The notes under the pieces: model-generated
Database searches by the model: none
The model's input: only the letters and a program-made list of their open reading frames with translations
What the model was told of the DNA's origin: nothing
In this document: one piece after another, positions 33,640 to 44,070 of the stretch
How the letters are laid out: every line of letters starts with the position of its first letter
How positions within the stretch are numbered: the stretch's first letter is position 1
Origin: Conexibacter sp. DBS9H8
Lineage (GTDB): Bacteria > Actinomycetota > Thermoleophilia > Solirubrobacterales > Solirubrobacteraceae
Reading direction: 5' to 3'
NCBI RefSeq assembly: GCF_023330685.1
Contig: NZ_CP097128.1
Coordinates: 1,674,001 to 1,738,000, forward strand
DNA: 64,000 nucleotides
Program-made: the position numbers and the translations under genes

Positions 33640-34203
33640 CTAGAGCGGCGGCACCTGAGCGTCGACCTGGGAGCCGTGGTAGAGGTGATCCTCGCTCGCG
33701 CAGCCCGGCCCGAACCGGTATTGGATCGAGTCGCTGCGCACCCCGTTGTAGCTCGCGTACATGTCGAGGATCCCGACGGTGCCGACCCGGCACGCCGGGT
33801 CGGAGGAGAAGGTGACGCGCACCCGGGTGCGGATCTCATTGCCGGGGTAGCCCCACTTCTCGGCGACGTGGGTGTGGAAGAGGATCGGGGAGAGGGCTCG
33901 CATCAGGATCAGCTCGACGTGCCCACGGCGGGCGTGGGCCTCACAGAGACGCCCACTGATCCGGCCCCGGGCGAGATCGATCGGCCCGAACCCGTGGGAG
34001 TACCAGCCGTCGGCCCCCGTCAGCGGGGCGCCGGTGTGAAAGCCCCAGGGAGGAATCCCGCCCGGGACGGGCAGCTGCGCATAGCACGGGGCTGCGGCGG
34101 CTCGGGCCCCACCCGGGATGACGGCGGCCGCGAGGACGGTGAGGACGAGGCTGAGACCGAGCCGCGCCCGGAGGCCGACGGGGCCGGCAACGGGAAAGGG
34201 CAT
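33640..34203 (-). CDS. Secreted protein of unknown function
   Basis: A 187-residue protein with a signal peptide: basic start, hydrophobic stretch LGLSLVLTVLAAAVIPGG and a likely cleavage after GARAAAA. The mature part has four cysteines (APCYAQL, GRLCEAH, DPACRVG, GPGCASE) and aromatic-rich segments (WGFHTGAP, GWYSHGFGP, EKWGYPGNE). No family is recognised. Its last codons abut the right end of the IS1182-family element, whose CTAG border provides the stop codon. Confidence 0.7.
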   Translation of the reverse strand: MPFPVAGPVGLRARLGLSLVLTVLAAAVIPGGARAAAAPCYAQLPVPGGIPPWGFHTGAPLTGADGWYSHGFGPIDLARGRISGRLCEAHARRGHVELILMRALSPILFHTHVAEKWGYPGNEIRTRVRVTFSSDPACRVGTVGILDMYASYNGVRSDSIQYRFGPGCASEDHLYHGSQVDAQVPPL

Positions 34204-34274
34204 CCCTACAGGGTAGAGGGAGGCGCCGGTCCGGGGCTCCGCTCACAGGCGGATCCCCGGAGAGCGCGTACGGA

Positions 34275-35141
34275 TCAGCCCTCGGCGACGGCCGACACGG
34301 CGGCGAAGTCGTCGTCGCTGAGGACGATCTCCGCGGCGGCGATGTTCTCCTCGAGGTGGGCGACCGAGGAGGTGCCCGGGATCGGCAACATCACCGGCGA
34401 GCGCTTGAGCAGCCAGGCGAGGGCGAGTTGGGATGGGCTGTGTCCCGTCCGCTCGGAGATGTCGTCGAGCGGCCCCCCCGGCGCTGACAGCTTCCCGGTC
34501 GCGAGCGGGAACCACGGGATGAAGCCGATCCCCGCCTCACTGCAGTGATCGAGCAGCGCCTCCGCGCTCGTGTTGGTGAGGTTGTAGAGGTTCTGCACCG
34601 TCGCGATCTCGGCGACCCGGCGGGCCGCTTCGAGCTGCTGCACCGACACCTCCGAGAGGCCGATGTGGGCGATCTTGCCCTCCTCCTGAAGGGCCTTGAG
34701 CTCGCCGACCTGATCCTCGAGAGGCACCTCGGAATCGATCCGGTGCAGCTGGAAGAGCCCGATCCGCTCGAGCCCGAGGTGACGGAGGCTCATCTCGCAC
34801 TGCTGGCGCAGGTAGGCGGGCCGGCCGACCGGCGTCCACTTGCCCGGACCCTGGCGGGTGAGCCCGGCCTTGGTCGCGATCACGAGGTCGTCCGGGTAGG
34901 GGTGCAGGGCCTGGCGGATCAGGCTCTCGGCGACGACGGGTCCATAGGAATCGGCGGTGTCGATCAGGGTGACCCCGAGCTCGACGGCGCGCCGGAGGAC
35001 CGCGACGGCAGCGTCCGGATCCTCCGGCTCGCCCCAGACGCCCTTGCCGGTCAGCTGCATCGAGCCGAAGCCGAGCCGGTTGACGGGCAGCTCGCCGCCG
35101 ATCAGAAAGGTTCCGCTGTGGGTCGCGGCCGGTGCTGTCAT
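34275..35141 (-). CDS. Aldo/keto reductase
   Basis: A 288-residue (beta/alpha)8 oxidoreductase. The start [17 protein letters not shown], catalytic D and Y in [11 protein letters not shown] in VIATKAG and H in LFQLHRIDS are all present. A C-terminal NADPH-binding block ([15 protein letters not shown]) is seen. The ATG at 35141 was chosen: it is preceded by AAGGAG and matches the family start, although the frame is open 62 codons further up. Substrate unknown; the [11 protein letters not shown] sequence resembles pyridoxal-reductase-like AKRs. Confidence 0.9.
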   Translation of the reverse strand: MTAPAATHSGTFLIGGELPVNRLGFGSMQLTGKGVWGEPEDPDAAVAVLRRAVELGVTLIDTADSYGPVVAESLIRQALHPYPDDLVIATKAGLTRQGPGKWTPVGRPAYLRQQCEMSLRHLGLERIGLFQLHRIDSEVPLEDQVGELKALQEEGKIAHIGLSEVSVQQLEAARRVAEIATVQNLYNLTNTSAEALLDHCSEAGIGFIPWFPLATGKLSAPGGPLDDISERTGHSPSQLALAWLLKRSPVMLPIPGTSSVAHLEENIAAAEIVLSDDDFAAVSAVAEG

Positions 35142-35250
35142 GTGGGCATGCTCCTTGGGAGGGGGACAGGGTGAGTATCGCGGGGTGGCCGCCGTCCGGT
35201 GAGCGGACCGGCGCCGATGACCCCGATTAAGACGTACTCTGTCCGCCAGC

Positions 35251-37065
35251 ATGGAGAGCCAAACCGCCCAGGCGAACAGTCCCCAAGCTGTCAACGCCGC
35301 CACCATCGCCGAGGCGCTGCGGCGCACGGCCCAGAATCACCCCGACACCGTCGCGGTCCGGACCGTCGATGATGCGACCACGTGGACCTGGTCGGAGCTG
35401 ATGACCCGCAGCGACGCCCTCGCCGCCGGGCTGCACCGGCTCGGGGTTCGTCACGGCGACACGGTCGCCCTGATGCTCACCAACCGGCCCGAGTACCACC
35501 TCGCCGACCTCGCGACGGTGACCTGCGGCGCGACCCCGTTCAGCATCTACAACACCTACCCGGCCGGGCAGGTCGCCCACCTCCTCAACGACGCGCGCGC
35601 CAAGGTGATCGTCACCGAGCAGTGCTTCCTCGCGACCGTGCAGGAGGCCGCGGCTCAGGCGCCTGCGATCACCCACGTGATCGTCGTCGACGCCCACGGG
35701 GACGACGCCCCGGGCGGCACGCTGTCGCTTGCGGCGGTGATGGCCGACTCCGACCCGAGCTTCGACGTGCTCGCCTCCGTCGCGGCGATCGGGCCCGACG
35801 ACTTAGTCACGCTCATCTACACCTCCGGTACGACCGGGCCGCCCAAGGGGGTGCAGATCACCCACGCCAACGTGATGGCGGCCGCCTCGAGCGTGGCGGA
35901 GGTGCTCACCCTCCCGGCTGGGGCGAAGGTGATCTCCTGGCTCCCGGCCGCCCACATCGCCGAGCGAATGGCCCACCACTACATCCCGACCGTGTTCGCC
36001 GGGACCGTCACCGACTGCCCGAACCCGCGGGAGATCGCCGGGTTCCTGCCCCAGGTCCACCCGAACTGGTTCTTCGCCGTCCCCCGGGTGTGGGAGAAGC
36101 TCAAGGCCGGGCTCGAGGCGATGCTCGCCGCCCAGGAGCCGGCCGCGCGCGCGCCGCTCGAGCAGGCGATGGCCGCCTCCCTGCAACGCGTCCGGCTCCT
36201 GCAGAAGGGCGAGCCGGTTCCCGCCGACCTGGAGGAGCGGGTCGCTGCCGCGGACGCACAGATCTTCTCGAACCTGCGCACGATGCTCGGTCTCGACGAG
36301 CTTCTCGCCGTCAACGTCGGAGCGGCCCCGGTCGCCACCGATGTGCTCGAGTTCTTCCACGCGCTCGGGATCGAGGTCGCCGAGCTGTGGGGGATGTCCG
36401 AGACCTGTGGCGCGGGGGCCTGCAACCGGCCGGGCGCGGTGCGGATCGGCAGCGTCGGCCCGCCCTCACCCGGCACCGAGGTGAAGCTCGGAGAGGATGG
36501 CGAACTGCTCGTCCGGGCCGCCTACGTGATGCCCGGCTACCGCGAGAACCCGGAGAAGACCGCCGAGGCGCTCGACTCGGACGGCTGGCTGCATACCGGG
36601 GACATCGCGACGATCGACGACGACGGCTACATCCGCATCGTCGATCGCAAGAAGGAGCTGATCATCAACTCGGCGGGCAAGAACATGTCGCCGGCCAACA
36701 TCGAGGCGGCGCTGAAGTCTGGGGGACCGATCATCGGCCAGGCGTGCGTGATCGGGGACGCCCGCCCCTACAACACGGCCCTGATCGTGCTCGACCCCGA
36801 CTACGCCCCGGTGTGGGCCGCCCAGAACGGGCTTGCGGACGTGCCGGTGTCGGAGCTGGCCCAGCGACCGGAGGTGATCGCCGCCGTGCAGGCGGCGGTG
36901 GACGTCGCCAACGACCACCTCGCCCGGGTGGAGCAGATCAAGCGGTTCACCGTGCTCGGGGAGGAGTGGGCTCCGGGCGGAGACGAGCTGACCCCGACGA
37001 TGAAGCTCAAGCGCAAGCCGATCGGCGAGAAGTACGCCGCGGCGATCGAGCAGATGTACGACTGA
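35251..37065 (+). CDS. Long-chain acyl-CoA synthetase (AMP-forming, FadD15-like)
   Basis: A 604-residue ANL-superfamily enzyme. The P-loop [20 protein letters not shown], the [10 protein letters not shown] motif, [29 protein letters not shown] and the hinge [20 protein letters not shown] are all in order. The C-terminal catalytic lysine region ([13 protein letters not shown]) is complete. It activates fatty acids to acyl-CoA. It is transcribed divergently from the aldo/keto reductase and is followed 61 bp later by a DedA gene. Confidence 0.94.
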   Translation: MESQTAQANSPQAVNAATIAEALRRTAQNHPDTVAVRTVDDATTWTWSELMTRSDALAAGLHRLGVRHGDTVALMLTNRPEYHLADLATVTCGATPFSIYNTYPAGQVAHLLNDARAKVIVTEQCFLATVQEAAAQAPAITHVIVVDAHGDDAPGGTLSLAAVMADSDPSFDVLASVAAIGPDDLVTLIYTSGTTGPPKGVQITHANVMAAASSVAEVLTLPAGAKVISWLPAAHIAERMAHHYIPTVFAGTVTDCPNPREIAGFLPQVHPNWFFAVPRVWEKLKAGLEAMLAAQEPAARAPLEQAMAASLQRVRLLQKGEPVPADLEERVAAADAQIFSNLRTMLGLDELLAVNVGAAPVATDVLEFFHALGIEVAELWGMSETCGAGACNRPGAVRIGSVGPPSPGTEVKLGEDGELLVRAAYVMPGYRENPEKTAEALDSDGWLHTGDIATIDDDGYIRIVDRKKELIINSAGKNMSPANIEAALKSGGPIIGQACVIGDARPYNTALIVLDPDYAPVWAAQNGLADVPVSELAQRPEVIAAVQAAVDVANDHLARVEQIKRFTVLGEEWAPGGDELTPTMKLKRKPIGEKYAAAIEQMYD

Positions 37066-37126
37066 CCGGGTCCGCAGGGAGCCTCGGGGCCTGTCGGCCC
37101 CGAGGCGCGGGCACACTGTCAGGGCC

Positions 37127-37774
37127 GTGAGCTCGCACGTCATCCACCGCCTGATCGCCCACTGGGGGTTGCTCGCGGTCCTCGCCGCCACCGGCGGTCA
37201 GGCGCTGTTCCTGCCGATCCCCGGCTCCACGGTGGTGATCGCCGTCGCGGTGTACGCCGCCTCCGGGCACGGCCTCGGCCCCGTCGGGGTGTTCGCGGCG
37301 GCGACCCTGGGAGCGAGCGCGGGGGGGATGCTCGGCTTCGCCCTCGGGCGGTGGCGCGGCCCGGCGGTCCTCGGTCGGCTCGCACGGCTCGCCCGTCAAC
37401 CGCCGGCTCGGGTGCACAGGCTCACCGGCGCCCTCGACCGTCATGCGGTGATCGCCCTGCTCGCGGCGCGCTGGTTCACCGGCACCCGCAACCTCGCCGG
37501 GATCGCGTCGGGAACGAGTGCGATGTCCTTTGTGCGCTTCTCCCTGCTCACCGTCCTCGCCGCCGCCGTCTGGGCGGGGATCACCACCGTCGAGTTCTTC
37601 GTCTTCGGCGGGGTGTTCCTCGCCGCTCCGACGTGGCTGCAGGGGCTCGTCGTCCTGCTCGGGCTCGCTCTCTCCGGGGTCGGGCTCGCCCGGCTGCGCG
37701 GACGGGACCGGCGGGGTCGCCGGGCCGGTGGGCTCGAGCCGACCGTCGATCCGGGCGTGACCGGGCCGCTGTGA
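37127..37774 (+). CDS. DedA-family membrane protein
   Basis: A 215-residue membrane protein of the DedA/SNARE-associated family. The re-entrant motif with LFLPIPGSTVVIAVAVYA and the amphipathic GASAGGMLGFALGRWRGP, then AARWFTGTRNLAGIASG, are the diagnostic elements. The expected Glu/Gly-rich position is Pro/Gly-rich here. Family members are lipid scramblases or flippases, for example for undecaprenyl phosphate or phosphatidylethanolamine. GTG start at 37127. Confidence 0.88.
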   Translation: MSSHVIHRLIAHWGLLAVLAATGGQALFLPIPGSTVVIAVAVYAASGHGLGPVGVFAAATLGASAGGMLGFALGRWRGPAVLGRLARLARQPPARVHRLTGALDRHAVIALLAARWFTGTRNLAGIASGTSAMSFVRFSLLTVLAAAVWAGITTVEFFVFGGVFLAAPTWLQGLVVLLGLALSGVGLARLRGRDRRGRRAGGLEPTVDPGVTGPL

Positions 37775-37881
37775 GGCGAACGTCGGCGCGCCAGGCACAC
37801 TATGGGTGCCTGGCGGGCGACTGTTCCTGAGGCGACGCCCCCGGAGGGCTCGACGAGCGATCTCTCCGTTAGCCTGGCTCG

Positions 37882-39441
<1,560 letters not shown>

Positions 39442-39463
39442 TCCGCGCCCCCAGGCGGCGCGG

Positions 39464-39495
39464 CGGGGCTGCCGGCCTGTGAGCCGGCAGCCCCG
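39464..39495. terminator. 13-bp hairpin between S10 peptidase and katG (convergent)
   Basis: CGGGGCTGCCGGC (39464-39476) pairs perfectly with GCCGGCAGCCCCG (39483-39495) across a 6-nt loop. It lies between the stops of two convergent genes, so it can act for both strands. No T run. Confidence 0.65.
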
Positions 39496-39507
39496 TCACC
39501 GGCGTTC

Positions 39508-41718
39508 TCAGCTGCGGATCTCGAACCGGTCCGCGTGCATCACCTTGGAGAAGGCGGCCGCGAAGTCGGCGGCGAACTTCTCGCGCCCGTCGGCGGCCGC
39601 GTACACCTCAGCGACGGCGCGCAGCTCGGCGTTGGAGGCGAACACGAGGTCCGCCCGGGTGCCGGTCCACTCGCCGTGGGGGCCGCTGCCCTTGAAGTGC
39701 GGGCCCTCGGCGGTCCAGGCGGTGTCGAGGTCGAGCAGGTTGACGAAGTAGTCGTTGCTCAACACGCCGGGCCGGTCGGTGAACACCCCGAGGGGCGATC
39801 CGTCCCAGTTGGCGCCGAGAACCCGCAGCCCGCCGACGAGGACGGTCATCTCCGGGGCGGTGAGCCCGAGCAAGCTCGCCCGGTCGACGAGGTGGTACTC
39901 GGCACCGAACCGGCTGCTCGCACCCTCGTAGTTGCGGAAGCCGTCGAAGCGCGGCTCGAGGTAGCCGAAGGACTCGACGTCGGTCTGCTCCTGGGAGGCG
40001 TCGACGCGCCCGGGGACGAACGGCACCGTCACGGGCGTGCCGGCGTCCGCGGCCGCCTTCTCGACCGCGGCGACCCCGCCGAGGACGACGAGGTCGGCGA
40101 TCGACACCGTCGTGTGACCCTCGTCGAAGCTCGCCTTGATGTCCTCGAGGGTGGCGAGGACCCGGTTGAGCTGCTCGGGCCGGTTGACCTCCCAGCTGCG
40201 CTGGGGCTCGAGGCGGATCCGGCCGCCGTTGGCGCCGCCGCGCTTGTCCGTGTCGCGGTAGCTTGCGGCGGCCGCCCACGCGGTCGACACGAGTTCGGAC
40301 ACACTGAGGCCACTGGCGAGGATCCGCTCCTTCAACGCCGTGACGTCGGCCTCCGACAGGGTCTCGGCCGGCGCCTCGGGCAGCGGGTCCTGCCAGAGCA
40401 GCTGGCCGGCGGGCACCTCGGGGCCGAGGTAGCGTGACACCGGACCGAGGTCGCGGTGGGTGAGCTTGAACCAGGCCTTGGCGAACTCCTGCTCGAGCTC
40501 CTCCGGATGATCGAGCCAGCGGCGGGTGATCTGCTCGTAGATCGGGTCGACGCGCATCGACAGGTCGGTGACGAGCATCGTCGGCTTGCGCGGGGCGCCC
40601 CCCTCGTTCGGAGCGGGGATGATCGCCTCCGCGTCGGAGGCGACGAACTGCCAGGCGCCGGCGGGGGACTTCTCCAGCTCCCATTCGTGCCCGTAGAGCA
40701 GCTCGAGGTAGTTGTTGGACCAGCGGGTTGGGGTGCTCGTCCAGGTCACCTCGAGGCCCGACGTGATCGCGTCCTCAAGCACCCCGGAGCCATAGCCGCT
40801 CTTCCACCCGAGCCCGACGGCCTCCATCGGCGCGGCCTCGGGCTCGGGGCCGACGAGGTCGGCATCGCCGGCGCCGTGAGTCTTGCCGAAGCTGTGGCCG
40901 CCGACGATCAGCGCCGCCGTCTCGACGTCGTTCATCGCCATCCGCTTGAACGTCTCGCGGATGTCGATCGCCGCTTTGGCCGGGTCGGGCTCGCCGTTGG
41001 GCCCCTCGGGGTTGACGTAGATGAGGCCCATCTGCACGGCGGCGAGCGGGTTCTCGAGGTCACGCTCGCCGCTGTAGCGGCGGTCGCCGAGCCACTCGGT
41101 CTCCGGGCCCCAGTCGACGTTCGTGTCCGCCTCCCACTCGTCGGTGCGGCCGCCGCCGAACCCGTAGGTTCTGAAGCCCATCGTCTCGAGGGCGACGTTG
41201 CCGGTGAGCGTCATCAGGTCGCCCCAGGAGAGGGAGCGGCCGTACTTCTGCTTGACCGGCCACAGCAGCCGCCGTGCCTTGTCGAGGTTGACGTTGTCGG
41301 GCCAGGAGTTGAGCGGGGCGAACCGCTGCTGACCGTGGCCGATGCCGCCGCGGCCGTCCATCACCCGGTAGGTGCCGGATGCGTGCCAGGCCATCCGGAT
41401 CATCAGCGGACCGTAGTTGCCGAAGTCGGCCGGCCACCAGTCCTTGGAGTCGGTGAGGACCGCGGCGATGTCGGCCTTGACGGCGGCGAGGTCGAGGCTC
41501 GAGAACGCCGTCGCGTAGTCGAAGTCGGCGCCGTAGGGGTTCATCTCGGCCGGGTTCCGGGCAAGGACCCGGAGGTTGAGGCGCTCGGGCCACCAGTCCT
41601 GGTTCGGGTTGCCCACGAGCGGGTTGGTGAGGGTGTGGGCGACGGGGCAGCCGCCGTTGCCGGGCTCTGACTGGGTCATTTCGCCGACGACGGCATCGGG
41701 CTTGTCTGTCTCAGACAC
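39508..41718 (-). CDS. katG: Catalase-peroxidase KatG
   Basis: A 736-residue bifunctional catalase-peroxidase. Distal-side residues are R108, W111 and H112 ([14 protein letters not shown]). The Met-Tyr-Trp adduct is W111-Y234-M260 ([19 protein letters not shown]). The proximal haem ligand is H275 ([11 protein letters not shown]). These spacings match Mycobacterium tuberculosis KatG closely. The start is GTG at 41718, preceded by AAAGGA at good distance and overlapping the furA stop by 8 nt. The product removes hydrogen peroxide in the cytoplasm. It is transcribed with furA from the operator-bearing region upstream of furA. Confidence 0.97.
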   Translation of the reverse strand: MSETDKPDAVVGEMTQSEPGNGGCPVAHTLTNPLVGNPNQDWWPERLNLRVLARNPAEMNPYGADFDYATAFSSLDLAAVKADIAAVLTDSKDWWPADFGNYGPLMIRMAWHASGTYRVMDGRGGIGHGQQRFAPLNSWPDNVNLDKARRLLWPVKQKYGRSLSWGDLMTLTGNVALETMGFRTYGFGGGRTDEWEADTNVDWGPETEWLGDRRYSGERDLENPLAAVQMGLIYVNPEGPNGEPDPAKAAIDIRETFKRMAMNDVETAALIVGGHSFGKTHGAGDADLVGPEPEAAPMEAVGLGWKSGYGSGVLEDAITSGLEVTWTSTPTRWSNNYLELLYGHEWELEKSPAGAWQFVASDAEAIIPAPNEGGAPRKPTMLVTDLSMRVDPIYEQITRRWLDHPEELEQEFAKAWFKLTHRDLGPVSRYLGPEVPAGQLLWQDPLPEAPAETLSEADVTALKERILASGLSVSELVSTAWAAAASYRDTDKRGGANGGRIRLEPQRSWEVNRPEQLNRVLATLEDIKASFDEGHTTVSIADLVVLGGVAAVEKAAADAGTPVTVPFVPGRVDASQEQTDVESFGYLEPRFDGFRNYEGASSRFGAEYHLVDRASLLGLTAPEMTVLVGGLRVLGANWDGSPLGVFTDRPGVLSNDYFVNLLDLDTAWTAEGPHFKGSGPHGEWTGTRADLVFASNAELRAVAEVYAAADGREKFAADFAAAFSKVMHADRFEIRS

Positions 41719-42235
41719 GGGCGTCCTTTCGGGGGTTCGGGGGTGGGAGGGTGGAGGTTTCGGGATCGCTGCGACCGGGGTCCTCGCCGGGTGCGGGGTT
41801 CTCGCCGGGTGGAGAGATCTCGCCGGAGGCGGCCAGGCAGTCGGGGCAGAGACCCCAGTAGATGACCTCGGCCTCCTCGATCGCGTATCCGCGGGTGTCG
41901 GACGCCGACAGGCAGGGGGCCTCCCCGACGGCGCAGTCGACGTCGGCCACCGCCCCACAGGCGCGACAGACCACGTGGTGGTGGTTGTCCCCGACGCGCG
42001 CCTCATAGCGGGCGACCGAGCCCTGGGGCTGGATCCGCCGCAGCACCCCGGCGCCACTGAGGGCGGCGAGCACGTCATAGACGGCCTGATGGCTCACCTC
42101 GGGAAGCTGCTCGCGCACACGGTCGAGAATCGCGTGCGTGTCCGCGTGCGGATGCTCGTTGACGACGGCGAGCACCGCCAGACGGGGCCGGGTGACGCGG
42201 AGATCGTGGGCGCGCAGGAGTTCCTCCACTGACAC
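41711..42235 (-). CDS. furA: Fur-family regulator FurA of the katG operon
   Basis: A 174-residue Fur-family repressor. A winged-helix DNA-binding domain ([37 protein letters not shown]) is followed by a dimer domain with the metal-site block [14 protein letters not shown] and CxxC (CRAC and CPDC). The last 35 residues are Pro/Glu-rich with two near-repeated [15 protein letters not shown] stretches and are unusual. It precedes and overlaps katG, the standard actinobacterial furA-katG arrangement, and likely represses the operon unless oxidised. GTG start at 42235. Confidence 0.94.
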   Translation of the reverse strand: MSVEELLRAHDLRVTRPRLAVLAVVNEHPHADTHAILDRVREQLPEVSHQAVYDVLAALSGAGVLRRIQPQGSVARYEARVGDNHHHVVCRACGAVADVDCAVGEAPCLSASDTRGYAIEEAEVIYWGLCPDCLAASGEISPPGENPAPGEDPGRSDPETSTLPPPNPRKDARV

Positions 42236-42250
42236 GGGAGCCTAGCGGCT

Positions 42251-42269
42251 TTCTTGAACGAGTCAAGAA
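42251..42269. promoter_or_regulatory. Fur/PerR-type operator upstream of furA-katG
   Basis: TTCTTGA-ACGAG-TCAAGAA is a perfect 7+7 inverted repeat with a 5-bp spacer, 15 bp before the furA start. It resembles the AT-rich dyads bound by FurA in front of furA-katG in actinobacteria. The very short distance suggests it overlaps the promoter. Confidence 0.8.
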
Positions 42270-42311
42270 TGTTGTCGACGCGTGAACGGAGCCCGTGGAG
42301 GGCAGGTGTCC

Positions 42312-43151
42312 TTAGCCGCGCGCGTCAGCGGACGTCGGGGTCGCTGGGTCGGGCGGGGCGGCTCGGCGTGGCGGGGTCGCTCGGCGTCGGCCACGCTGGA
42401 GCAGGCGCACGGCGATCCACAGCAGCAGGAGGCCGAAGAGCACGCTGAGCAGCCGTTCGGGGAGCAGGTTGGCCACTGCGACCCCGCCGAGCGCTCCGGG
42501 GATCGCCCCGAGCGCGATCGGCCCGGCGAGGGCGAGCTTCAGGTTGCCGTAGCGGTGCTGGCGGACGGTGCCGAGCAGGGACACGGGAACGATCGCCAGC
42601 AGCGAGCTCCCTTCGGCGCTCAGTTGGGTGAGCCCGGCGAAGAGAACGAGGGCGGGCACGAACATCGCCCCGCCCCCGACCCCGAGCAGCCCTGCGATCA
42701 CGCCGGCGCCGACTCCGACGAGGCCTGCGAGCAGCAGCCCGACGGTCGTCGCCTGCCCCTGTGACGGGGTCAGTCCGGCGATTGTGACGAGTCCGATGAC
42801 GATCAGCAAGGCAGCGAACCCGCTGCGGATCGAGGCCGGGCGGATGCGCTGCTGGAGGGCGGTGCCGGCGAGGACGCCGGCCATCGCCGGCAGGCCGACG
42901 AGGGCGGAATCGATCGGGTGCACATGCCCATAGGCGGCTTGGAAACCGGCGCCGACGAGTGCCATCACGGTGATCGCCAGCAGGGAGGCGGCGGCCGCCT
43001 GACGTTCGTTGACATGGGGGAGGGTGAGAGCCCCGGGGACGACGACCGAGCCTCCGCCGACACCGAAGAGTCCTGAGAAGGCGCCCGCCGCGAACCCGAT
43101 CAGCAGACAGCGTCCGCGGGCACGGTGAGCATCGGTGTCAAAAAAATTCAA
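42312..43151 (-). CDS. TauE/SafE (TSUP) family sulfite/sulfonate exporter-like membrane protein
   Basis: A 279-residue membrane protein with 8 predicted segments. Internal duplication is visible: GLFGVGGGSVVVPGALTL in the first half and GLLGVGGGAMFVPALVLF in the second, the hallmark of the TSUP family. The C-terminus is Arg/Pro-rich. It likely exports sulfite, sulfonates or related anions. The only start in reach is TTG at 43151. It is transcribed away from a cluster of small genes. Confidence 0.88.
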   Translation of the reverse strand: MNFFDTDAHRARGRCLLIGFAAGAFSGLFGVGGGSVVVPGALTLPHVNERQAAAASLLAITVMALVGAGFQAAYGHVHPIDSALVGLPAMAGVLAGTALQQRIRPASIRSGFAALLIVIGLVTIAGLTPSQGQATTVGLLLAGLVGVGAGVIAGLLGVGGGAMFVPALVLFAGLTQLSAEGSSLLAIVPVSLLGTVRQHRYGNLKLALAGPIALGAIPGALGGVAVANLLPERLLSVLFGLLLLWIAVRLLQRGRRRATPPRRAAPPDPATPTSADARG

Positions 43152-43199
43152 ATGGTCACTTGCATCGGTCGAGTTCGACCACTACGGTAGCTCTTGTCG

Positions 43200-43352
43200 A
43201 TGGCAACTCTGACCGACATCCACGCCTCCTCCGCCGGACGTCGCCCGGCTCGCGTCCGCGCGAACGTGCTGCGCTGGGAAGCGGCTGCCGGCCCGCAGGC
43301 GCGTGAACTCGCCGAGAAGGAAGCATCCCTCGCTGACGGGTGGAGAACCTGA
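43200..43352 (+). CDS. 50-residue small protein of unknown function
   Basis: An ATG at 43200 opens a 50-codon frame with high-GC codon use and balanced, helix-prone composition (RVRANVLRWEAAAGPQAREL). It ends 31 bp before a strong intrinsic terminator, which suggests a real short transcript. There is no strong ribosome-binding site. No family is recognised. It lies divergently to the TSUP gene, 48 bp from its start. Confidence 0.45.
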   Translation: MATLTDIHASSAGRRPARVRANVLRWEAAAGPQARELAEKEASLADGWRT

Positions 43353-43383
43353 TCCTCAGGCTTCCCACACCGATCGTCAACGA

Positions 43384-43412
43384 GGGCGACCCCACCGGGG
43401 CCGCCCTTTTTT
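43384..43412 (+). terminator. Intrinsic terminator
   Basis: GGGCGACCCC (43384-43393) and GGGGCCGCCC (43397-43406) form a 10-bp stem with one mismatch and a 3-nt loop, followed directly by six T residues (43407-43412). This is the clearest intrinsic terminator in the window and ends the transcript of the small gene at 43200. Confidence 0.85.
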
Positions 43413-43453
43413 GTGCCTGAACCCCTGATGACTGCGAATGGACAGGAGATCCG

Positions 43454-43480
43454 ATGAACGCAATTTACACCCGCTGCTGA
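43454..43480 (+). CDS. Leader-peptide-like ORF (MNAIYTRC)
   Basis: An 8-codon frame with a good ribosome-binding site (AGGAG at 43444-43448, 5 nt before ATG). It begins 41 bp after a terminator, and several short dyads follow (for example GACCGA/TCGGTC). It has the look of a regulatory uORF: the last codon is Cys after Arg. Its target would be the 74-residue gene at 43664 or the reductase at 44067. Purely sequence-based; no family match is claimed. Confidence 0.35.
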   Translation: MNAIYTRC

Positions 43481-43663
43481 ACGCCGCCTCGGTGTGACCT
43501 GGGCACCGTGAACGGACCGACGGGTTCGGTCACGGGCACTGTCAGTCACCGGGCGGTCACCACCTGATCCCGACGCCGAGTGACACCGTCACACAGATGT
43601 GGCATACGCGGCCGCGGAAACGGGTGGTTGACACTCAATCCACACGAGATAAGGAGAACGGCC

Positions 43664-43888
43664 ATGTCCGGCCGCTCAGAGAATCCGCGCCCGGGAGGCG
43701 GGGAGGAGAACCCGCGCCCGCCACGCTCATGCGGACGACAGATGGTCGGCCCGATCCACTGGCGGGTCAACAGCCCCGAGCGTGACTGGGTCTCCGCCCA
43801 CCGGGCGGCGCGTATCCAGGCGCGCTGCGACGCGGCGCGCGCCCGGCATCTGCGCTACCTCCAGGGTCGGGGCCGCTGCGGGCACTGA
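43664..43888 (+). CDS. 74-residue Arg-rich small protein
   Basis: An ATG at 43664 follows a perfect ribosome-binding site (AAGGAGA, 6 nt spacer). The product has a Gly/Pro/Glu-rich start, a central PIHWRVNSPERDWVSAHR and a basic helical end with three cysteines overall (SCGRQ, QARCDAA, GRCGH). No domain is recognised. The strong ribosome-binding site and stable helical region argue that it is translated. It may bind nucleic acid or metal, but this is a guess. Confidence 0.6.
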   Translation: MSGRSENPRPGGGEENPRPPRSCGRQMVGPIHWRVNSPERDWVSAHRAARIQARCDAARARHLRYLQGRGRCGH

Positions 43889-44022
43889 CTCGGCATGGCT
43901 CCCCGGCCGGAAGCCGGTCGGGTCGGGGAGCCGCCGGGTCGGTCCGGTGCGCGCAACGGTGAGAGGTTTCAAAGCCACTTATTAGTTCCGGCTTCGCGCT
44001 CGCGCCTAGCTTTGCCACCACG

Positions 44023-44070
44023 ATGCCTGAGCACACACCGACGGCCCCTTCCGCTCCGGAGCCCCGATGA
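44023..44070 (+). CDS. Possible 15-residue uORF coupled to the reductase gene
   Basis: ATG at 44023 opens a 15-codon frame ending in ATGA at 44067-44070, so its stop overlaps the start of the reductase. It has no clear ribosome-binding site. It may serve translational coupling or be chance. Confidence 0.25.
   Translation: MPEHTPTAPSAPEPR

Larger units (their letters stand above)
31530..33643 (+). mobile_element. IS1182-family insertion sequence with CTAG flanks
   Basis: An element of about 2.1 kb (31534-33639) with one transposase gene and long imperfect inverted repeats. CTAG occurs at both outer borders (31530-31533 and 33640-33643), consistent with a 4-bp target duplication or a palindromic target. 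The right CTAG supplies the TAG stop of the neighbouring secreted-protein gene (33640-34203), and the left border is 41 bp after the formamidase stop, so neither gene is disrupted. Confidence 0.85.

Noticed and set aside
43148-43549. A 133-codon minus-strand frame across the small-gene cluster
   Set aside because: It crosses an intrinsic terminator and both small plus-strand genes, and its composition is that of a shadow frame.
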